Notes: generated by a model from the sequence alone, not told the origin. A DNA stretch of 64,000 nt from CAVUWL01 sp963787415 (GCA_963787415.1 CAWBCO010000003.1:744001-808000), one strand, 5' to 3'. Counted from the stretch's first letter, positions 26,207 through 35,713 are shown. Translations and numbers: made by a program.

Positions 26207-28086
26207 ATGGAGGGGAGCGGTTCGGAGGGGGCGACGATCAAGACGCGGATCCCCGCTCGACTCGATCGGCTGCCCTGGTCGCGCTTTCACTGGATGGTGG
26301 TCATCGGACTCGGCACCGTCTGGATCCTCGACGGGCTCGAGGTAACGATCGTCGGCAGCATCGGCGACCGGCTCACCGAACACGGCAGCGGCCTCACGCT
26401 TGACCCAAGCCAGATCGGCAGCGCCGCGGCCTTTTACGTCGCGGGCGCCTGTATTGGCGCACTTTTCTTCGGCCAGCTAACCGATCGCTTCGGTCGCAAG
26501 CGGCTCTTTCTACTCACCCTCGGCCTCTACATCGCGGCGACTGTGGCGACCGCATTCTCCTTTGCGCCCTGGTATTTCTTTGCGGCGCGCTTCTTCACCG
26601 GTGCCGGAATCGGTGGCGAGTATGCGGCGATCAACTCGGCGATCGACGAGCTGATTCCGGCGCGCGTCCGCGGGCCGAGTCGACCTGATCATCAATGGCA
26701 GCTACTGGGTGGGCGCCGCGGCGGCGGTGCCCTGGCCTCGATCGCGCTGCTCGATACCGCGCTCTTCGCCGCCGACCTCGGCTGGCGTCTCGCATTCGGG
26801 ATCGGCGCCGCTCTTGGTGTCGGGATCCTGCTGGTTCGCCGAAATGTTCCAGAGAGTCCGCGCTGGCTCTTCATCCACGGCCGCGACAGAGGAGGCCGAG
26901 GAGATCGTCGGCCAGATCGAGGAACAGGTGAAAGGGGACACCGGCGAGGAGTTGTCGGAGCCCGAGGACAGCATCACGGTCCACCCCCGCGAACGGATTG
27001 CTTTCCGAGAGATCGCCCGCACCGCGATTTCGAAATACCCCCGTCGCTCGATGCTCGGACTATCTCTGTTCGTCGGCCAGGCGTTTCTTTATAACGCGGT
27101 GACCTTCGATCTCGGCACGCTGCTTGGGGAATTCTTCAAAGTCGTCATCGGGTGCAGTTCCCCTTTACCTTGCGATCTTCGCGTTCTCGAACTTTCTCGG
27201 CCCCCTGACGCTTGGGCGTCTCTTCGACACCGTTGGTCGAAAACCGATGATTGCTGGCACCTACCTGGGCTCGGCCGCTGTGACCGCTGTCCTCGGCGCC
27301 TTCCTGCTTGGCGGTAGCCTCACCGTCTGGTCCTTCATGGCCTTCGTTCTGGTCATCTTCTTCATCGCCTCAGCCGGTGCCAGCTCCGCCTACCTCACCG
27401 TGAGTGAGATCTTTCCGATGGAGACGCGGGCGCTCTCGATCGCCTTCTTCTACGCGGTTGGAACCGCGGTCGGCGGCATCGCTGGACCGCTTTTGTTTGG
27501 CAACCTGATCAACACAGGCAGCCAGAGCAAGGTGGCGATCGGCTTCTTTATCGGCGCGGTGGTGATGGCGATCGGCGGAATCGCTGAGCTTGCGTTTGGC
27601 ATCAAGGCCGAGCAGAAACCGCTGGAGGAGGTCGCGACTCCGCTGACCGCGGAGCGGGTCGGTGCCGAGCAAGAGTCTGGGGGACAGGGCGCAGATGAGC
27701 GGAGCCACGAGCTAGACGAGGCAGCAAGGCGGATACGCGAGCGGGCCGAGGCGCGCCGGGTGCAGCAGCGCACCGGCATGCGCCGTTATCGGCCGGGCCC
27801 GGGTCGCTTGAGCACATCGCCAGGGATGCCCGTCTCGGCCCCCTATCTACCGCCCGGGATGGAGCACGAGATCGAGATCATCGACCGCGCCCTCCACGAT
27901 CACGGCAGCGCCAACCGACGTGAGCTGCGGCGGCGAGTCCGCGCGCGCTATTGGGGGCCGGGAAGGTTCCAAGCCGCCCTGCGCGAGGCCGTTGCCGAGG
28001 GCCGGGTCAGGCGTCTGGGAGGCGGCGAGTACGCACCAACCCACGGCTCGGCCGAGAACGTCCGCCTCCCCAACGCTGAGCAGTAA
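26207..28086 (+). pseudogene. MFS transporter, broken by about four frameshifts, with an added C-terminal domain
   Basis: Read across frames, this is one major-facilitator protein of the sugar/metabolite:H+ symporter type. The first six helices include WILDGLEVTIVGSI and GQLTDRFGRKRLFL, and the loop is RFFTGAGIGGEYAAINSAID. Frame changes are needed near 26672 (to read RVDLIINGSYWVGAA), near 26722 (back to ALASIALLDTALFAADLG), near 26886 (to TEEAEEIVGQIEEQ) and near 27145 (to SGAVPLYLAIFAFSNFLGP). The last part, after helix 12, carries about 120 extra residues, from a charged coiled helix to HDHGSANRRELRRRVRARYW, which looks like a winged-helix module. Indels may be real decay or consensus errors. 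Confidence 0.75.
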
Positions 28087-28088
28087 CG

Positions 28089-29003
28089 ATGCTTCGCAGT
28101 CAGCGCGCGATCTCGAAGCGGACGTTGGCCGAGTTCAGAGAGGACAATCTCTCCGATTGGGCCGCCGCTCTCACCTACTACAGTCTGCTTTCGCTTTTTC
28201 CAGCGTTGATCGCGATGGTCTCCCTCCTCGGCCTCTTCGGGAATCCGAGGACAACAACCTCGAGTTTGACCCAAATCATCAGCTCGATCGGACCAAGATC
28301 GGCAGCGCGGACCTTTGCCGGACCGATCCGCTCGATCACGTCTAATCGCGGTGCCGCCGGTGCAGCGCTACTGGCGGGCATTGCGCTGGCACTTTGGTCG
28401 GCCTCCAATTACGTCGGTGCCTTCATCCGCGCTTCAAACGTAATCTATGAGACTCGGGAGGGCCGGCCATTTTGGAAGCTGCGTCCCCTGCAGCTCGGCG
28501 TCACGCTGGTGATGGTTGTCTTGATGGCGGCTTTGGCCCTCGGACTCCTTCTCACCGGCCCGATCGTTGCAGCGGTGGCGGGCCCGCTCGGCTTGAGCGA
28601 TACAGCGGTCAACATTTGGAATATCGCCAAGTGGCCGGCGATGATCTTGATCTTCATCTTCATGGTCGACGTTCTCTACTACGCCTCGCCAAATGTGAAG
28701 GTGCGCGGCTTCAGATGGGTGACTCCGGGAAGCCTGGTCGCGATCGCCTTCTGGGCTCTCGCCTCCGCTGCATTTGCAACCTACATCGCCAATTTCGGCT
28801 CCTATAACAAGACCTATGGAACCCTCGGTGGCCTGATCGCCTTGCTGGTCTGGCTTTGGATCACCAATGTGGCGATTCTCTTCGGTCATCAGTTGAACGC
28901 CGAGCGTGAGCGAAGCGCCGAGATCGCCGAAGGTCAACCGCTGGCCGAGCTCGAGATTCAGCTCGAGCCTCGCAGCGAGCCCAAACAACCGAGGACGAGA
29001 TGA
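28089..29003 (+). CDS. YihY/BrkB family inner-membrane protein
   Basis: 304 residues, about six membrane helices. The N-terminus has the family mark WAAALTYYSLLSLFPALIAM, and later VLYYASPNVKVRGFRWVTPG and YNKTYGTLGGLIALLVWLWI. The YihY/BrkB family was once annotated as RNase BN, which is wrong; its actual role is not settled. A polar tail of about 40 residues rich in Glu and Arg is cytoplasmic. It starts 2 bases after the MFS stop and is probably co-transcribed with it. Confidence 0.92.
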   Translation: MLRSQRAISKRTLAEFREDNLSDWAAALTYYSLLSLFPALIAMVSLLGLFGNPRTTTSSLTQIISSIGPRSAARTFAGPIRSITSNRGAAGAALLAGIALALWSASNYVGAFIRASNVIYETREGRPFWKLRPLQLGVTLVMVVLMAALALGLLLTGPIVAAVAGPLGLSDTAVNIWNIAKWPAMILIFIFMVDVLYYASPNVKVRGFRWVTPGSLVAIAFWALASAAFATYIANFGSYNKTYGTLGGLIALLVWLWITNVAILFGHQLNAERERSAEIAEGQPLAELEIQLEPRSEPKQPRTR

Positions 29004-29247
29004 ATCGAGGGGAGCAGTCGGTTAGAGAAAGACTGGCAGCAGAGGGAAGGGGAGACCGAGTCGCTTGAGGAAAGCTTGTGTCAAACCAACCTTCAGCGGT
29101 GCCGGCACAGATCCGCTTCGCTGATGAGAATTCGCCAACGGCACTCCGGATCTATGGGGCACTGGCCGGCGTCTCGATTGAATCTGAGCGACGCTCCAGT
29201 TGGCGCACAGCGGCGGGCGAGTTGCCCGCAGCGCTCGAGCCATCCAA

Positions 29248-29961
29248 CTACGCGTACCCCATCCGTTCCAACACCGGGATCTCGCGTATCTGGGGTGGTT
29301 GAAGGTGATCCCAAAGGATGCCGCGGGGCCGCTCATACTGGCGCTCCACATCGATCACTGCCCGCGGGGTGGCGATCAGATCGATCGGCAGGTCGTGTGC
29401 GGTCATCATCAAATGTCGACGCAAGATCTGAGTTGGGTGCACGGTCGTTGCAACCGTCGTATGGTCATCAATCTTGCCTGCGTCGATCAGGATCCCGTAC
29501 TCCAGATCAGAGTAGCCGCCGCCTTTGCCGACTCGCGCCCCGCTTAAATTGACTGCGACCGAGCCGCACAGCACAAAGTCGATCTCGGGCAGCTCATCGA
29601 CCGCGATCACGCGCCCGTGGCGGAGGGCGCCCTTGATCGTGGCCGCCTCTTTCACCGCTTGTTTGGAGAGCTTCTTGGGGTCTAGAACGCGAAAGGGATG
29701 GGGGTCACGTAGCCGCGGTACCGCCATGATCACGGTCTTCCCGTCTTCCAGGGCGATCCTGCGGGCGTAGGTCTGGGGCGAATCGGGGTTTGCCTTGATC
29801 GCCTGAGCGCGTTTCCAGAGCCGGTGCCCGGCAAGCTTCTCGGCCGCGAGTTTGGCTCCGGCAAAGTTAGGAATTCTTCCGTCGGCGCCGGGGAACCGCG
29901 ACACCCCTTCGCGGTCCATCGCCTTCCAGACGCCTTTACGGACCTCATCCTTTGAACGCAC
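29248..29961 (-). CDS. 5-formyltetrahydrofolate cyclo-ligase family protein
   Basis: 237 residues. The family glycine-rich substrate/ATP loop is GARVGKGGGYSDLEYGIL, preceded by FVLCGSVAVNLSG, and the N-terminus (DEVRKGVWKAM) also fits. The enzyme makes 5,10-methenyl-THF from folinic acid with ATP. It belongs to the long archaeal/actinobacterial-like branch, about 40 residues longer than E. coli YgfA, in which catalytic proof is thin. Folate repair is therefore a reasonable but unproved role. Confidence 0.85.
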   Translation of the reverse strand: MRSKDEVRKGVWKAMDREGVSRFPGADGRIPNFAGAKLAAEKLAGHRLWKRAQAIKANPDSPQTYARRIALEDGKTVIMAVPRLRDPHPFRVLDPKKLSKQAVKEAATIKGALRHGRVIAVDELPEIDFVLCGSVAVNLSGARVGKGGGYSDLEYGILIDAGKIDDHTTVATTVHPTQILRRHLMMTAHDLPIDLIATPRAVIDVERQYERPRGILWDHLQPPQIREIPVLERMGYA

Positions 29962-30234
29962 CGGCGAAAGCCTATCCGCCGTGGGAAACTCGCAGCTGCA
30001 CCGGCATCTGTTGGCTTGAAATGATCAGAGGGATTTCCTGCATGAACGTGCTTGGGGATCTCGCGACATTCTCAATCAGCCTCCACGGCTGAGCTGAAAG
30101 ATCGATCGTCGTATTTGCGTCATGTGTCGGGCTCGGGGTCAAGGCGTGCGGATCGCGGGAGCCGCGGGCAATATTCCGACGGGCGAACAAATACTTGGTG
30201 AAGGCCCAAAAGGCCGCGCGCCGAACCCCACCAT

Positions 30235-31122
30235 ATGAGCTGGACGGCGACAATTTCTGAATTCGATCGAAGTCTCCTGGCGGTTGGCGCGGCCGAGCGC
30301 ACCAGGCGAGCCTACGCGGTGGACCTTGGCCAATTCGGCGAGTGGGCCATGGCCCAGGGTCTGGCTCCCGGGGAGGTCCGCTACCGGGACGTGCGTCGCT
30401 ACGGCGCAGGTCTTTCGGCAGCCGGCGCAGCACCTGCAACCGTGGCGCGAAAGCTAGCCGCGATCCGCAGTCTTTTTGGTTTCCTCCTTCGTAGTGAGCG
30501 GGTCGATCACAACCCAGCCGACCTCGTTTCTTCCCCTAAGCGGGGCGAGAAGCTGCCGCGGCTGCTTTCCCAAGAACAGATGCGCAGACTGTTGGAGGGA
30601 ATTTCAGCCCAAACGCCACTGGAGCTGCGCGACCGAGCGATGTTGGAGCTTGCCTATTCCTGCGGATTGCGCTGTGAGGAGATCGTCAACCTCGACGCTC
30701 GGTCTCTAGACCACGAGACCGAGCAGTTGCGGGTCCATGGAAAGGGCTCCAAGCAGCGGCTTTTGCCGGTCGGGGAGCCGGCGCAGCGGGCCCTCAGGGA
30801 ATACCTTCAGCGTGCCCGCGGGGTGCTGGCCGCCGATCCCGGCGAGCCGGCCCTCTTTGTATCCAAGAATGGCCGGCGGCTCTCGAGCTCAGATGTCACC
30901 CGTCGCCTCAGACTCTGGACCCGCGCGGCGGCGATCGCCGGCGGCGTTTCCCCACATGCGCTCCGCCACTCCTTTGCGACCCATCTCTTGGAGGGTGGAG
31001 CCGATCTGCGTACCATTCAGGAGTTGCTCGGCCATGCCTCTATCTCCACGACGCAGGTCTACACGCGGGTTGACGTCTCTCGCCTGCGCGATACCTATGC
31101 CGCCACCCATCCGCGGGCCTGA
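30235..31122 (+). CDS. xerC: Tyrosine recombinase XerC-like
   Basis: 295 residues with an N-terminal core-binding SAM-like domain and the C-terminal catalytic domain. Catalytic residues: Arg in YSCGLRCEEIVNL, Lys in HGKGSKQRLLPV, His-x-x-Arg in SPHALRHSFATHLL, His in LLGHASISTTQ and Tyr in VYTRVD. It resolves chromosome dimers at dif. The downstream neighbour whiG matches the actinobacterial xerC-whiG order, so it is likely the housekeeping recombinase and not a phage integrase. XerD cannot be excluded. Confidence 0.9.
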   Translation: MSWTATISEFDRSLLAVGAAERTRRAYAVDLGQFGEWAMAQGLAPGEVRYRDVRRYGAGLSAAGAAPATVARKLAAIRSLFGFLLRSERVDHNPADLVSSPKRGEKLPRLLSQEQMRRLLEGISAQTPLELRDRAMLELAYSCGLRCEEIVNLDARSLDHETEQLRVHGKGSKQRLLPVGEPAQRALREYLQRARGVLAADPGEPALFVSKNGRRLSSSDVTRRLRLWTRAAAIAGGVSPHALRHSFATHLLEGGADLRTIQELLGHASISTTQVYTRVDVSRLRDTYAATHPRA

Positions 31123-31158
31123 ACCCGAAAACCCCCGCACAAGCCTAGAATCGAAGAG

Positions 31159-31938
31159 ATGGCGATGCAGACGGGCGTAAAAGAGGTGGAGCTGCGGGTA
31201 CTTTGGCGCCGCTATAAGGAGGAGGGCGACCCCTCCGCTCGCGAGCGACTTGTCGTGGCCTACTCGCCGATGGTGAAGTTCGTCGCCGGTCGGCTCGGTG
31301 CTGGTCTGCCCTCCCATGTCGAGGACGCTGATTTGATCTCCTACGGACTGATGGGATTGATCGGGGCGATCGAGCGATTTGAACCCGAGCGGGGAATCAA
31401 GTTCGAGACCTTCGCAATGACCCGGATTCGCGGCGCGATCATCGATGAACTGCGATCCCTTGATTGGGTTCCTCGCTCGGTTCGCTCGCGTGCGAGGGAA
31501 ATCGAGGGCGCCCAGGCCAAGCTCGAGCATGAGCTACAGCGTGCACCGACCGAGGCGGAGTTGGCTGCGAAACTGGGAACCAGCGAAGAGGATCTTCAGT
31601 CCTCGCTCTTGGAGATCGCCAATTCCTCGGTCTATGCCCTGGATGAGCTGTGGACGGTCTCAGATTCCTCCGGTGACCAAATCTCGTTGCTCGACACAAT
31701 CGCTGATCACGGAGCCGATGACCCACAGGAGGAGTTGGCAAGCAGCGAGATCAAGGACCGCTTGACCGAGGCAATCGGCTCGCTCCCCGAGCGCGAGCAA
31801 CTAGTGGTCGCGCTCTATTACTATGAGAATCTCACCCTGCGCGAGATTGGCGAGGTGCTTGGGGTAACTGAGTCGCGCGTCTCCCAGCTGCATACGAAGG
31901 CGGTGATGAGGCTGAAGTCCCAATTGGAGCAGGTGTAG
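31159..31938 (+). CDS. whiG: RNA polymerase sigma factor, FliA/WhiG type
   Basis: 259 residues, sigma-70 group 3. Region 2 reads YSPMVKFVAGRLGAGLP with DLISYGLMGLIGAIERFEPE and FETFAMTRIRGAIIDELRSLDW, the hallmark FliA/WhiG sequence. Region 3 (APTEAELAAKLG) and region 4 (LTLREIGEVLGVTESRVSQL) follow. In streptomycetes WhiG drives sporulation; in motile bacteria FliA drives flagellin. Neither set of target genes is in the window, so the regulon is unknown. The start ATG lies 36 bases after xerC. Confidence 0.9.
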   Translation: MAMQTGVKEVELRVLWRRYKEEGDPSARERLVVAYSPMVKFVAGRLGAGLPSHVEDADLISYGLMGLIGAIERFEPERGIKFETFAMTRIRGAIIDELRSLDWVPRSVRSRAREIEGAQAKLEHELQRAPTEAELAAKLGTSEEDLQSSLLEIANSSVYALDELWTVSDSSGDQISLLDTIADHGADDPQEELASSEIKDRLTEAIGSLPEREQLVVALYYYENLTLREIGEVLGVTESRVSQLHTKAVMRLKSQLEQV

Positions 31939-32115
31939 TTCTTTCCGGGCCGGGGAAGCCGAGCGCAAGGTCTCGGCGAATGCGGTGAAGCGGCAACCGA
32001 TCGGGCTAGACGGCGAATGCGCGAGATCGGTTCATCGATTAGAGAAGGATGCTGCGCCAAGGACGCGTCCCGCCCAGGCCGCAGAGGTCGAATCAGGCGC
32101 TGCTAACTTGGCGGG

Positions 32116-32658
32116 GTGAGCCCCGATAAGACCTGCGCGGTCTGCAACCGCACAATTTTGGCTGGAGAGAGGACCCGCGTGTACATGAGCCCGAAGAGCG
32201 GATCCCAGCTGGTTTGTGAGCTCTGTCGGGGTCGGGCTGAGACCCTCGGATGGGTCGATCCAGCGGCGCGCGGCGTGCGTACTGGGCGAGTGGAGGTCGT
32301 TGATGATTCCCCTCACAGTCGTTTTCAGCAGGCGGCATCTCGCTTCAACGAGAGCGAGGCAGCACGCACCGTTGGCGGCTTAATGCGAACCCTGGGTGAG
32401 CCCTGGGTCTCGGTTGGAGCGGCGGCGGGTTCTCCAATTGAGGTGCGGATCACGGTTGCCTGGGAGCTGACTTGGTATCAATGGGGGGTCGATCTTGGGG
32501 ACCAGTTGCGGGCGGTATTTCCGATTGACTCGGGCAAGGAAATCGATCAGCTGGACCGCTCTGCCCGGCAATGGAACGCAACTGCAGCGGCGGGTGGCAA
32601 GCTGCACCTCGGCGCACCCGCGGGCAGACGCAGGTCCGATGGCGAGCAGGTCGCCTGA
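32116..32658 (+). CDS. Conserved protein with N-terminal CxxC zinc site, function unknown
   Basis: 180 residues. It opens TCAVCNRTILAGERTRVYMS and continues LVCELCRGRAETLGW, giving two CxxC pairs, a small treble-clef-like zinc finger. The rest is an Arg/Glu-rich linker and a C-terminal domain with WELTWYQWGVDLGDQLRAVF. GTG start. It ends 4 bases before the RNase H start. No enzymatic motif. Confidence 0.6.
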   Translation: MSPDKTCAVCNRTILAGERTRVYMSPKSGSQLVCELCRGRAETLGWVDPAARGVRTGRVEVVDDSPHSRFQQAASRFNESEAARTVGGLMRTLGEPWVSVGAAAGSPIEVRITVAWELTWYQWGVDLGDQLRAVFPIDSGKEIDQLDRSARQWNATAAAGGKLHLGAPAGRRRSDGEQVA

Positions 32659-32662
32659 CTCC

Positions 32663-33070
32663 ATGAACCGGCTCACGGTCAATGTTGATGGCGGTGCTCG
32701 GGGCAACCCCGGACCAGCGGCGGTTGGCGCCATCCTGCGCGATTCCGAGGGCGTCGTGCTGGAAGAGATAGGCGAGCGAATCGGCCGGGCGACAAACAAC
32801 GTCGCTGAGTATCGGGCCCTGCTGCTCGGAATCGAGCGGGCGAGCAAGCTTGGAGCCACAGAGCTCGAGCTGATCGGTGATTCGGAGTTGATCGTTCGAC
32901 AGGTCAACGGCGAGTACAAGGTCAAAGACGCGACTCTGCGCGAACTGCACGGACAGGTAAGGGCAGCCCTGCGGCGCTTCGATCAGTGGTCGATTCGTCA
33001 CGTCCGCCGCGAGCGAAACGCCGAGGCCGATCGGCTGGTTAACGAGGTACTCGATGGCGCCGAGCGGTGA
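32663..33070 (+). CDS. RNase HI-like protein
   Basis: 135 residues. The four acidic catalytic residues are visible: Asp in VNVDGGARGNPGPAA, Glu in NNVAEYRALLLGIE, Asp in LIGDSELIVRQV and Asp in RERNAEADRLVNEVL. It lacks the basic protrusion of E. coli RNase HI, as in the short halobacterial and actinobacterial forms, which cut RNA of RNA/DNA hybrids. The start MNRLTVNVDGG was chosen because it is the normal domain start and lies 4 bases after the preceding stop. Confidence 0.9.
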   Translation: MNRLTVNVDGGARGNPGPAAVGAILRDSEGVVLEEIGERIGRATNNVAEYRALLLGIERASKLGATELELIGDSELIVRQVNGEYKVKDATLRELHGQVRAALRRFDQWSIRHVRRERNAEADRLVNEVLDGAER

Positions 33071-33093
33071 GGGTGAGGCGCTAGGGTGATCTA

Positions 33094-33600
33094 ATGGCGG
33101 GGGCTAGGAGCGATGAGGCGATTGATCCCGGCGTTGAGATCGGTCACGTCCACCTCAAAGTGGCTGATCTCGACCGCGCCCTCGACTTTTACTGCGGCGT
33201 CCTCGGTTTCGAGCTCCAGCAGCGGATCGGCGATGACGCCGCCTTCGTCTCTGCGGGCGGCTACCACCACCACATCGGCCTCAACTCCTGGCAGTCAAAG
33301 GGCGGCGTCCCGCCGCCTCCGGGCAGCACCGGCCTCTATCACTTTGCGATCCGCTATCCGAGCCGTCGCTCACTTGCCGATGCTCTGCGTCGCCTCAGCG
33401 AGGCTGGTGTGTCCCTCGACGGCGCCTCCGATCATGGCGTCAGCGAGGCTCTATACCTGAGCGATCCAGATGGCAACGGGGTCGAGCTGTATTGGGACCG
33501 CAACCGCGCGGAGTGGCCCGAGCCCGAATCTGGGCAGAAGGTCGAGATGTATGTCCGCCCGCTGGATCTCTCCGACCTGATCGGCGAGTTGCAGCACTGA
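33094..33600 (+). CDS. VOC-superfamily (glyoxalase/dioxygenase-like) protein
   Basis: 168 residues. Two beta-alpha-beta-beta-beta modules with metal ligands His in IGHVHLKVADLDRALDFY, His in GLYHFAIRYP and Glu in DPDGNGVELYWDR. It resembles catechol-2,3-dioxygenase-like proteins (CatE type); a doubled HHH appears in AAFVSAGGYHHHIGL. It is probably metal-dependent; the substrate is unknown. It follows rnhA by 23 bases in the same orientation. Confidence 0.88.
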   Translation: MAGARSDEAIDPGVEIGHVHLKVADLDRALDFYCGVLGFELQQRIGDDAAFVSAGGYHHHIGLNSWQSKGGVPPPPGSTGLYHFAIRYPSRRSLADALRRLSEAGVSLDGASDHGVSEALYLSDPDGNGVELYWDRNRAEWPEPESGQKVEMYVRPLDLSDLIGELQH

Positions 33601-33780
33601 GCGGGGCCCAATGCCACAGCGCTGGTAAGCAGTTGGAGTGACCCCCGCTCCATCCTCAGGCGATCAGAAAAGCGCCGAGGCCCTCTGGCGAGCTTCGAGC
33701 AACCCGAGAGCGCTAAATACTTTGGCTACTGAGGAGACGCTAGGAGCACGTCTTTGCCAAGGAGACAAGGGGAGATGTAT

Positions 33781-34350
33781 TTAAAACGGCGCCGTGGATC
33801 CGCTCAGCAAGAGCTGTTCAATTTCAGCCTGAGATGCTTCGCCGAGCTTCTTGACAATGCATTCAGTCTCCGGCTTGCTCACCCCGGTTGAGGGGGCATC
33901 AAGTTCAGTTTCAAAGGTGCTCAGTAGCGCAGCCCTGTCGAGCTTTGCAAAGCCCGTGATGCGATTGACCTTCCACTGGCCACCTTCCTTGACCAAGGAG
34001 AGGACCAGGGTTTGGCCGCCAAACCCGCTGCCGGTAACGGCCGCGTCAGCGCCCGCCCGGGAATCGTGGACTTCCACCTTGCTAACCGTGACTGCCTTTG
34101 CCTTCTGGTTCGGTTGACTAGCTTCCCTTTCGCATGCTTTAACCGCCGCTTGTCCTGTCTGCTCTGATCCCTGTTCCATGAATGCTTGGGTTGAGAACTT
34201 GGCGCAATTGGCAGGGTTGGTGCTCGTCGCGGCGGTTTCGATCGCGGTCTTGACCTGGGCTTCTTCGCGATCGCCACTGCTTCCGCAGGCCGTCAAAGCG
34301 AGCGCAGATACAGCCAAAAGAAGGGGAAGGAGGAGGAGGCGCTTGCTCAC
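33781..34350 (-). CDS. Putative lipoprotein, function unknown
   Basis: 189 residues. The GTG at 34350 gives SKRLLLLPLLLAVSALALTA then Cys, a clear lipoprotein signal with lipobox LTAC. A ribosome site GAAAGGATC precedes it. The mature part is polar with no domain I can name. A longer frame upstream has no leader and is rejected. It is the same type as the frameshifted lipoprotein at 40535-41055 (similar length, ...TGCGSSG start) but no close sequence match is visible. Confidence 0.75.
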   Translation of the reverse strand: MSKRLLLLPLLLAVSALALTACGSSGDREEAQVKTAIETAATSTNPANCAKFSTQAFMEQGSEQTGQAAVKACEREASQPNQKAKAVTVSKVEVHDSRAGADAAVTGSGFGGQTLVLSLVKEGGQWKVNRITGFAKLDRAALLSTFETELDAPSTGVSKPETECIVKKLGEASQAEIEQLLLSGSTAPF

Positions 34351-34665
34351 GGGCGAGATCCTTTCGCGGACGGACAGGCAACGGACTCGGGCGCAGGCTA
34401 ACTCAGTTGGTGCCCGCAGCACGTCACCGGTTAGCTCATCCCGAGATTTTGCTCGTCGACACGTTGGTGTCCTGAAGGGGAAGTCGGTACGTGGGGAAGC
34501 CGGGTACGCCTCCCCCTTAGTTTTCGGCATGCTTCGCCGTACCGAATGGCTTTCGCATCGCGGGTGGAAAGATCTCCTCACCTCGTCCCTGCTTGGAAGC
34601 AAAGAGTGCTGAGGGGCCGCTCGATCGACCTCAACCACGAGGCGCCCCGCTAGGCTGCAATAGCG
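34351..34665. other. Intergenic region between divergent genes
   Basis: 315 bases; it should hold the divergent promoters of the lipoprotein and the 34666 gene. No coding or RNA feature was seen. Confidence 0.4.
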
Positions 34666-34836
34666 ATGGGAACTTATGCGACCGGGGGCGGGATCTACAC
34701 CATGGTGGGAATCGCCGGGTACATCGCCGGTGCCCTAATCGTCGTTGGGATATTCGTCACCCATCGAGTCCACCGTGCGGCGAAGCTTGCAGAGCTCGAC
34801 AGTGATGAGCTTGCAAACGAGAGGAAGGAGAGCTGA
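34666..34836 (+). CDS. Small single-helix membrane protein, 56 residues
   Basis: The frame reads MGTYATGGGIYTMVGIAGYI followed by AGALIVVGIFVTHRVHRAAK and an acidic end ELDSDELANERKES. One transmembrane helix (about residues 12-33) is followed by a charged cytoplasmic tail. Its TGA overlaps the ATG of the next gene (ATGA), which supports that it is translated. No homologue is recalled. Confidence 0.5.
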   Translation: MGTYATGGGIYTMVGIAGYIAGALIVVGIFVTHRVHRAAKLAELDSDELANERKES

Positions 34837-35276
34837 TGGATGCGCAACTGCGCTACATGCAGATGGGCGCTGATCTGATTGCAGTGATCGACAGAGGGGC
34901 GACTCTAGACCTAGGCGAACTGCACGAGCAGATCGCAAACGACGGCCTTTTCCAGTGGCTTCACGAGAAGGAGCCCGAAATCGATCAAAGTCTCTACTTG
35001 GCTGAGGACCGAGCCGCGATGTTGAAGTTCTTCAAGCGACGCGGAAGCGTTGCCGACGCCAGGCGCAAGTACCGCATCGAGGAGAATGGACTCTGTCTCT
35101 TGGTGGCCTACTGCTTCGAGGGGCTCGAGCACGCATGCAGAGAGAATTCCGGGCCCGGAGCGTTATCGGTTGCGCAGGTAGACCAGCCTCGGAAGGTCGA
35201 GACGATCATTTGCGATCGAGGAAATGGGGGGAGAAACTCGCGACCCTCCGCGATACCGCACTTTTTCCGCCGCTGA
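34836..35276 (+). CDS. Unknown protein, possibly frameshifted at the end
   Basis: 146 residues. The first 105 or so (MDAQLRYMQMGADLIAVIDR ... HEKEPEIDQSLYLAEDRAAM) look like a real, mainly helical protein. From about residue 110 on (CRENSGPGALSVAQ...) the sequence is less protein-like. An overlapping +1 frame from 35135 to 35404 reads AVEIGEPDRAAVVRSVKTRL. A gene of about 190 residues with one indel in the G6 run near 35226 is therefore possible. It overlaps the upstream small gene by 4 bases. Confidence 0.45.
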   Translation: MDAQLRYMQMGADLIAVIDRGATLDLGELHEQIANDGLFQWLHEKEPEIDQSLYLAEDRAAMLKFFKRRGSVADARRKYRIEENGLCLLVAYCFEGLEHACRENSGPGALSVAQVDQPRKVETIICDRGNGGRNSRPSAIPHFFRR

Positions 35277-35422
35277 ATTCCGCGGTTGAGATCGGCGAGC
35301 CGGATCGAGCCGCGGTCGTTCGCAGTGTCAAGACGCGGCTTGGACCAAGCTATGTCTCAATCACGGTCGAGGTCGAGGTCGAGAGTAACGGTGCGGCTGC
35401 TTGAATCTGAGGAGGGCAGGTA

Positions 35423-35713
35423 ATGGCTCAAAATGAGGACATAATTAGACAACTTGCAGTTAGGGCTGGGATTGATGCCGATCTATTGCTCGCGCAGGTG
35501 CCTCAGTCCGGTCTGAGCGATGCATTGCAGGCAGCTGATGAGGCAAAGATCGGCGAGATGCTCGAGGACGCAGAGTCTGCTGATCTCGCCGCGGAGCAGA
35601 CCGTCGACACTATCGAGGCGCAGGCACTGCGAGCGAAGGCGCAGGAACTTAGGTTAGTGGCGCGTCTTTATTTGTCCCGCATGGCAGCTGCCAGAGAAGG
35701 GGAGGAAGAATGA
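35423..35713 (+). CDS. Small helical protein of unknown function
   Basis: 96 residues with a good ribosome site GAGGAGGGCAGGTAATG. It is entirely helical and acidic in the middle (DALQAADEAKIGEMLEDAES), then Ala- and Arg-rich. No domain recognised. It is in the same orientation and close to 34666 and 34836, so the three may form one transcript. Confidence 0.5.
   Translation: MAQNEDIIRQLAVRAGIDADLLLAQVPQSGLSDALQAADEAKIGEMLEDAESADLAAEQTVDTIEAQALRAKAQELRLVARLYLSRMAAAREGEEE

Noticed and set aside
28089..29003. RNase BN annotation
   Set aside because: The YihY/BrkB family was once named RNase BN by mistake; no nuclease motif is present.
30235..31122. Phage integrase rather than housekeeping XerC
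   Set aside because: Adjacent to whiG in the usual actinobacterial order, intact and of normal XerC length; no phage genes nearby.
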